Source of the DNA: Planctomycetota bacterium
GTDB lineage: Bacteria; Planctomycetota; Planctomycetia; Pirellulales; Thermoguttaceae
Reading direction: 5' to 3'
Assembly: GCA_021784975.1 (NCBI GenBank)
Contig: JAJYGU010000376.1
Coordinates: 1 to 12,076 of the forward strand
DNA: 12,076 nt
This document shows positions 8,399 to 12,076 of this stretch, piece after piece (the stretch's first letter is position 1; every line of letters begins with the position of its first letter). The notes beneath the pieces were generated by a model. The model saw nothing but the letters and a program-made list of their open reading frames with translations, did no database searches and was not told where the DNA came from. The translations under genes were made by a program, and so were the position numbers.

Positions 8399-8440
8399 TC
8401 GACAAGCTGGAGGCCACTGGTTCGAGCCCAGCATCGCCCA
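8399..8440 (+). other. tRNA 3'-half fragment, putative att site
   Basis: The stretch reads as a tRNA from the anticodon loop onward: loop end around GACAA (8401-8405), anticodon-stem 3' strand GCTGG (8406-8410), variable loop AGGCC (8411-8415), T arm ACTGG-TTCGAGC-CCAGC (8416-8432), acceptor 3' strand ATCGCCC (8433-8439) and discriminator A (8440). CCA is not encoded. Upstream, a partial acceptor mate GGCGAT occurs at 8371-8376, but the D arm is absent and the anticodon stem pairs poorly (ATTGC against GCTGG, with C instead of T before the triplet). If the triplet is GAC, the parent could be tRNA-Val. Integration at a tRNA anticodon loop duplicates exactly this 3' portion, so I read it as an att site rather than a working tRNA. 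Confidence 0.6.
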
Positions 8441-8447
8441 CATCATG

Positions 8448-8486
8448 CAATCCGCTGACCGCGGTGGTCAGCGGATTGTTTTGTTT
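8448..8486 (+). terminator. strong intrinsic terminator directly after the tRNA fragment
   Basis: CAATCCGCTGACC (8448-8460) and GGTCAGCGGATTG (8466-8478) form a perfect 13-bp stem around GCGGT, followed by TTTTGTTTG. It begins eight bases after the tRNA discriminator position, as expected for the terminator of a tRNA transcript. It also lies inside the antisense integrase-like frame. Confidence 0.75.
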
Positions 8487-8589
8487 GACGGGGTAAGCAC
8501 TTGCGGCGAGAGTTTCGATCGTGTTCGATTTCTCGGCGATGATTGCGATCTTGTCCCTAATTGATTGCAATGTGCGTGTTTTGCCGGCA

Positions 8590-8613
8590 GTTGGTGCAAG
8601 CGTTGGTGCAAGC
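8590..8613. repeat. tandem 12-bp duplication
   Basis: GTTGGTGCAAGC occurs twice head to tail without mismatch. On the minus strand it encodes the LAPT-LAPT repeat of the integrase-like tail, so it is a small in-frame duplication within that remnant. Confidence 0.7.
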
Positions 8614-8779
8614 GGCGAAGGGGTCAAATTATCGGTGCCCGTTGCCCTTACGGCGATTCGTGCCACGTCAGATTGCCCATTTTCCAAGGCTATGGGCAGC
8701 GCCGGCAAGGCATTCATCGCACCAGCCACGTCCAACAGCTTCGGTACGGGCTCGTGTGTGAATAGAAGCTGAGATGGCG

Positions 8780-9197
8780 ATGGTTTCCCAAGTGCGGTCG
8801 GGCCTGCAAAGGGAGACTGTAGCCGAGCGGCGAATGGGCGATGGGGGCTGATGGCACGATAGGACGCTTCGACTCCGAGAAGCCAGGGCATGAAATTTCC
8901 CAACTCGTTGACCGCGAACGAGCACGGAATTATTGATAGGGACGCCCAGCAGCAGATTCACCACAAGCGCGCCGCCGCCAACCACCCAGTCCAGTTCGGC
9001 GAGTTGCACGCCACTGTGTCCTCTTACGGTGGCCCCGGGGAAGGAGTCCCGGCCGACCACGGCCACGCTCGGCTCATCCACCCTCGAGCGCCCGCTTGCA
9101 GTTGCCTATCAGTTGGAGTAGGATATCGTACCATCAGTTGCCCTCCGCACAGGGGTGCAAGCTCATGGCGTCAGAACGGCCACTTTTCTGTCTTCTG
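8780..9197. other. intergenic stretch, no convincing gene
   Basis: Several overlapping frames on both strands exist, but none has recognisable domains. The most coding-like part is minus-strand 8960-9081 (DEPSVAVVGRDSFPGATVRG...), with GC-rich third positions. It loses that character further downstream and has no clear ribosome site. Three CAGTTG hexamers at 9099, 9110 and 9135 precede the right-hand operon. I see no clear sigma70 promoter. Confidence 0.4.
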
Positions 9198-9230
9198 TAG
9201 TTCGAGAAAGCGGTACTTGGGGAGCGCGTT

Positions 9231-10787
9231 GTGGTGCGGGCCTGGACGTCGGCGGAACACGATTTCGCCCGGACCAGTTGGATCATCGCCAGCGGAGCCA
9301 GAGCGATGCACGCAAGAATCCCCGGTCGCATGCTCGACATCATCGGTAGCTTGCCGGGGCGGTTAGGCCGTGGCCCGCCCGCGCTATCGCGGCGGCGCGT
9401 CCCGGCGATTGTCGGCCTCCGTTGGCGTTTGGGCGGAGTTTTGGTGTTGCGCGAGTGCCTGCGGTTGCTCTTCGCCTGGACGATGCTTTGGGCGGCGACG
9501 GTGGTGGGGCTGCGGGCCATTTTCCGCATCGATGTGTCGGTGTTGTTGTGGGGGTTCCTGGGGGTGGCGGCCGCGATCGCGGCGGGCGTAGTCCTGGGCC
9601 GCCGCAAAGTGCCGTCGGTCGCGGCCATCCGGGCAGTGCTGGACCGGCACGGACAGTTGGGCGGGCTATTGATGGCGGCGGGCGACCTGGACATCGGCCC
9701 CTGGAACGCGCAGCTAGCCAACCTGCCGTTGCCGGCCTTGCGGTGGCGATCGGGCCGGCAATGGATGTTGCTGACGACCAGCACGGCCTTCCTGTTGGCC
9801 GCCTTCCTGGCCCCGGATCGGTATCTGCCGGCGGCGGGTGGACTGCAGATCGGCAGCCAGTTGCAAAAGCTGGCTGCCAAGATCCGGACGCTGCGGCAGC
9901 AGCAGATCTTGCCTCCCGAAAAGGCGCAGGTGCTGGAGCGAGACCTGGCCCGCGCGGGCCAGGAGGCGTTGGGCAAAGACCCGGCCAAGACCATGGAAGC
10001 CCTGGACCATCTGGAACAATCTTTGAGCAAGGCGGCCACCGACGCGGCCGAAACCGCCCTGAAGCAGGCGGAAACCGCCGGCCGGATGCAGCAGTTGGCC
10101 AACGCCTTGCAAGCGGCCCAAAACCAGATGGACCCCAAGCAGTTCGGCCAGGCGATGAAAGAGTTGGCGCAAATGGCCGCCAAGGCGGCCGCCGATAGCA
10201 AGGAGTTGGAGACGGCCCTCTCGGACGAGCTCAAGGAGGCCTGCCGGCAAGGCAGGCTGAGCGAATCGCAATTGGGCGACCTGTGCAAAGCTCTGAAACA
10301 GTGCAAGGAGTGCGAGCGGGCCCGGTTGATGAAGTTGATCGACGTCAGACTCATCGACGCCGCCGAGCTGGCCGAGTGCGACCGTGCGGGCGAGGGCGAC
10401 GAGGCGGCCCTAATCGATGCCTTGTCCCAGTGCCAAAACGGCGCCCAGCTTGCCGACGCGCTGGCGCTATGCGACCCTGAAGTGGCTGGAAAGGGGGGCC
10501 CCGGCGGCGGCGGACCGCCCGCCGTCATGACCTGGCAGCAGGAAGTGAGCAAAGACGGGGCCAAGTTCAAGGAAAAGGTGTTGCGGCCGGCGGCCGCCGC
10601 TTCGCTGAAGAAGAGTCGCCTGGTCGGCATGAGTGTGGGCAATCCTACCTCGGCGAAACCGGGCGGCGGCTCGTCCGGCGGCGCGCTGGCGGGCGCCCAG
10701 GCCGGCGGCGGGGAGGCGAACACCCAGCTTATCCTGCCGGAATACGAAAAGACCATTCAGCGCTACTTCGACCGAGCCCACAAATGA
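9231..10787 (+). CDS. three-TM, helical, cysteine-containing membrane protein upstream of MoxR
   Basis: 518 residues from GTG 9231, which has GGAG six bases upstream. ATG 9306 (GGAG eight bases upstream, 493 residues) is a real alternative; codons between the two have coding-like GC-rich third positions, so I keep the longer form. Seen: an Arg-rich N-terminus, TM1 ~79-99, TM2 ~103-123, a segment with RAVLDRHGQLGGLLMAAGDL, TM3 ~177-196, then a long Ala/Gln/Lys-rich helical or coiled-coil region (~205-420) with cysteines at 338, 352, 358, 361, 383, 401 and 414, a Gly/Pro linker, and a short C-terminal motif LPEYEKTIQRYFDR. The layout resembles DUF4175-like proteins next to MoxR genes, though I cannot assign the family. 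It overlaps the MoxR gene by ATGA, so they are co-translated. Likely an inner-membrane component of a MoxR-dependent envelope system; the molecular role is unknown. Confidence 0.8.
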   Translation: MVRAWTSAEHDFARTSWIIASGARAMHARIPGRMLDIIGSLPGRLGRGPPALSRRRVPAIVGLRWRLGGVLVLRECLRLLFAWTMLWAATVVGLRAIFRIDVSVLLWGFLGVAAAIAAGVVLGRRKVPSVAAIRAVLDRHGQLGGLLMAAGDLDIGPWNAQLANLPLPALRWRSGRQWMLLTTSTAFLLAAFLAPDRYLPAAGGLQIGSQLQKLAAKIRTLRQQQILPPEKAQVLERDLARAGQEALGKDPAKTMEALDHLEQSLSKAATDAAETALKQAETAGRMQQLANALQAAQNQMDPKQFGQAMKELAQMAAKAAADSKELETALSDELKEACRQGRLSESQLGDLCKALKQCKECERARLMKLIDVRLIDAAELAECDRAGEGDEAALIDALSQCQNGAQLADALALCDPEVAGKGGPGGGGPPAVMTWQQEVSKDGAKFKEKVLRPAAAASLKKSRLVGMSVGNPTSAKPGGGSSGGALAGAQAGGGEANTQLILPEYEKTIQRYFDRAHK

Positions 10788-11851
10788 CCGCTACTGCTTC
10801 TCCACCCGCCCTCTTGTCGCCCGAAGAATTGACGCCCGCCGTGGTCCTAGCCGGTAGGGCTTTGGCCCAAATGGACCAGGTCTTGCTGGGCCGCAGCCAG
10901 GTACACCGGATGGTGCTGGCCGGCATCCTCAGCCGCGGCCACATCCTGCTGGAGGGCCTGCCAGGAGTGGGGAAAACCGCCATGATCAAGGCCCTGGGGC
11001 AGGTCCTCAGCTTGCAGTTCCGCCGCGTGCAGTTTACTCCCGACCTGATGCCCAGCGATATCCTTGGCACTCACATCCTCCGGGAAACGGCCGGCGGCGG
11101 CCGGGAAATGACCTTTCAGGCCGGGCCGGTGTTCACCAACATCCTCTTGGCCGATGAAATCAACCGTGCCAGCCCGAAGACCCAGTCCGCCCTGCTGGAG
11201 GCGATGCAGGAGCGCTCGGTGACGCTGCTGGGCAACACCCGCATGTTGCCGGAACCGTTCTTCGTGCTGGCCAGCCAGAACCCGATCGAGATGGAGGGCA
11301 CCTATCCCTTGCCCGAGGCCCAACTGGACCGCTTTCTGTTCAAGCTGACGGTCAGCGACGTGGCCACCAACATCTTGGACGACATTATTTCGACCCGACG
11401 CCGCGGCGAGCCGCCGGTGCCCAAGGCCCCGCTCTCCGCCGCGGAGCTCACGCAACTGTTTTCCGCCATGGAACGGATGTATCTGCCGCGGGCCGTGTCG
11501 CGCTATATCGCGCGGCTGGTGGCGGCGAGTCATCCGGGCAGCGCCGAGGCCACCGCTGACGTGGCGACCTATGTCACCTACGGAGCCAGCCCGCGGGCCG
11601 CCATCGCCATGGCCGAGGCTTCCCGGGCTTATGCCCTGTTGGCCGGCCGCCCGAGCGTTGGTTTTGAAGACGTGCGGGCGGTGGCCCCGGCGGTGATGAA
11701 CCACCGGCTGATCCTGAACTACAAGGCGCGTTTCGACCAGGTCGGCGAACTAGCGATCGTCCAAGGCCTGCTCGATTCGCTGGATGAGGCGGGCTTGAGC
11801 CTGCCGGCCGATGTGCAGCTTGAAAAAAGCGGAAAGCAGGGGAAAGTATGA
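10784..11851 (+). CDS. MoxR-family AAA+ ATPase
   Basis: 355 residues, a normal full length for MoxR (AAA_3). Seen: Walker A GLPGVGKT (58-65), the family block FTPDLMPSDILGT (84-96), Walker B LLADEINRASPKTQSALLEA (121-140), sensor 1 ASQNP (163-167), arginine finger in LDRF (R183), sensor 2 YGASPRA (R271), and a C-terminal lid helix region ending VQGLLDSL. Everything needed for ATP hydrolysis is present. The ATG overlaps the preceding stop as ATGA, and no strong ribosome site precedes it, indicating translational coupling. Known: MoxR ATPases act as chaperones maturing protein or metalloenzyme complexes, usually with DUF58 and VWA-domain partners; none is seen in this window. The following gene also starts by an ATGA overlap, so at least three genes share one transcript. 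Confidence 0.95.
   Translation: MTATASPPALLSPEELTPAVVLAGRALAQMDQVLLGRSQVHRMVLAGILSRGHILLEGLPGVGKTAMIKALGQVLSLQFRRVQFTPDLMPSDILGTHILRETAGGGREMTFQAGPVFTNILLADEINRASPKTQSALLEAMQERSVTLLGNTRMLPEPFFVLASQNPIEMEGTYPLPEAQLDRFLFKLTVSDVATNILDDIISTRRRGEPPVPKAPLSAAELTQLFSAMERMYLPRAVSRYIARLVAASHPGSAEATADVATYVTYGASPRAAIAMAEASRAYALLAGRPSVGFEDVRAVAPAVMNHRLILNYKARFDQVGELAIVQGLLDSLDEAGLSLPADVQLEKSGKQGKV
11838..11844 (+). promoter_or_regulatory. ribosome binding site for the right-end gene
   Basis: An AGGGGAA run lies three bases before the ATG at 11848, inside the last codons of the MoxR gene. It supports the choice of 11848 over the in-frame ATG at 11866. Confidence 0.5.
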
Positions 11852-12076
11852 GGGAAAAAATACTCATGCGGGCAGCGACACTTGCTCTGGGCCTACTGAT
11901 GCTTCCGCAGTTTGCCGCCGCCGACAAGGTCGGAGACGTCGAGATCCGACTGCAACCCCTGCCCAACAAGGACCCCCACTCGGGTCAGCCGCTCGGCACA
12001 CGCCACGGATACGTGGAGTACCGCGTGCAACTGAAGAATTCCGCGACCGAAGATGGAGTGGGACACCTTGGCTATT
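11848..12076 (+). CDS. exported protein, N-terminal fragment (cut by window end)
   Basis: The frame opens at ATG 11848, overlapping the MoxR stop as ATGA with a purine-rich ribosome site just upstream, and stays open to the window end (76 codons). Seen: a typical signal peptide, with basic start MREK, hydrophobic core LALGLLMLPQFA and AAA-type cleavage site before DKVGD. The mature part begins VGDVEIRLQPLPNKDPHSG and continues YVEYRVQLKN, suggesting a beta-rich extracytoplasmic domain. No family can be named from so little. As the third gene of the MoxR operon it probably works outside or across the inner membrane with the three-TM protein. Shadow frames on the minus strand here are not credible. 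Confidence 0.75.
   Translation, partial: MREKILMRAATLALGLLMLPQFAAADKVGDVEIRLQPLPNKDPHSGQPLGTRHGYVEYRVQLKNSATEDGVGHLGY

Larger units (their letters stand above)
8400..8765 (-). pseudogene. remnant of a tyrosine-integrase C-terminus
   Basis: A minus-strand frame starting near 8765 reads FTHEPVPKLLDVAGAMNALP, resembling the segment that follows the catalytic tyrosine in tyrosine recombinases (Y-T-D/H-x-K-L-L-D-x-A-G-A). It continues as TGTDNLTPSPLAPTLAPTAG and runs through the terminator stem and across the tRNA fragment as GDAGLEPVASSLSS, wording I associate with frames that run antisense into tRNA T arms. No upstream catalytic Arg/His boxes are found in any frame to about 9190, so at most the last fifth of an integrase survives. 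The resemblance is from memory; without a search it is moderate evidence. Confidence 0.45.

Noticed and set aside
8370..8440. A complete, functional tRNA gene
   Set aside because: A six-pair acceptor can be drawn (GGCGAT with ATCGCC), but there is no D stem, the anticodon stem is mostly mismatched and the loop lacks T before the triplet.
8668..9081. 137-codon minus-strand frame
   Set aside because: Part (8960-9081) looks coding-like, but no ribosome site, domain or consistent codon bias holds along its length, and it overlaps the integrase-like relic in another frame. Kept only as a note in the intergenic entry.
8890..9366. 158-codon plus-strand frame
   Set aside because: It overlaps the 5' end of the membrane protein gene in another frame and shows no domain.
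9134..10756. 540-codon open frame on the minus strand opposite the membrane protein gene
   Set aside because: Its wording is Ser/Ala/Arg low-complexity without domains, as expected from the shadow of a GC-rich gene. The plus-strand gene has TM segments and ATGA coupling to MoxR.
10847..11704. 285-codon minus-strand frame opposite the MoxR gene
   Set aside because: It is fully covered by a clear AAA+ gene with all motifs. The His/Gln/Gly-rich antisense product has no recognisable domain.
1..12076. CRISPR array or rRNA gene
   Set aside because: No regularly spaced direct repeats with unique spacers and no rRNA-like conserved stretches were found on either strand by eye.

Overview
The window looks like bacterial accessory DNA joined to a chromosomal-type gene cluster, probably from a planctomycete (Pirellulales-like). 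That assignment rests on the style of the right-hand genes (an Ala/Gly-rich membrane protein, a MoxR ATPase and an exported protein chained by ATGA overlaps) and on an integrase-like remnant whose wording I associate with planctomycete integrases. It is an inference from memory, not a database result.

Left region (1-4110): the C-terminal two thirds of a very large DUF1998-type superfamily 2 helicase. Helicase motifs V and VI, several cysteine (zinc) clusters, the DUF1998 cysteine cluster and a C-terminal PD-(D/E)XK-like nuclease domain are visible. The DEAD/Walker half lies upstream of the window. This architecture is typical of phage-defence helicases such as Druantia DruE. A 157-base gap follows. 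It carries a perfect 14-bp palindrome and an excellent extended -10 promoter, which drives a tightly coupled two-gene unit (4268-7868): a 228-residue helical protein, then a 980-residue all-helical, HEAT-like protein. I cannot name either. They are the best candidate here for an undescribed, probably defence-related, system.

Middle region (7869-9230): about 1.36 kb with no intact gene, but structured. It contains a decayed coding scrap, a bulged hairpin, C-rich repeats, a minus-strand intrinsic terminator, a tRNA 3' half (anticodon loop to acceptor) with non-tRNA sequence where the 5' half should be, a strong plus-strand terminator immediately after it, and a minus-strand remnant of a tyrosine-integrase C-terminus. 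Together these read as the att junction of an integrated element, or of two elements stacked in one tRNA gene.

Right region (9231-12076): a predicted operon of a three-TM, helical, cysteine-containing membrane protein, a complete MoxR-family AAA+ ATPase, and the start of a signal-peptide-bearing protein cut by the window end. This is ordinary envelope/MoxR chaperone-type context and looks like resident or older DNA beside the island.
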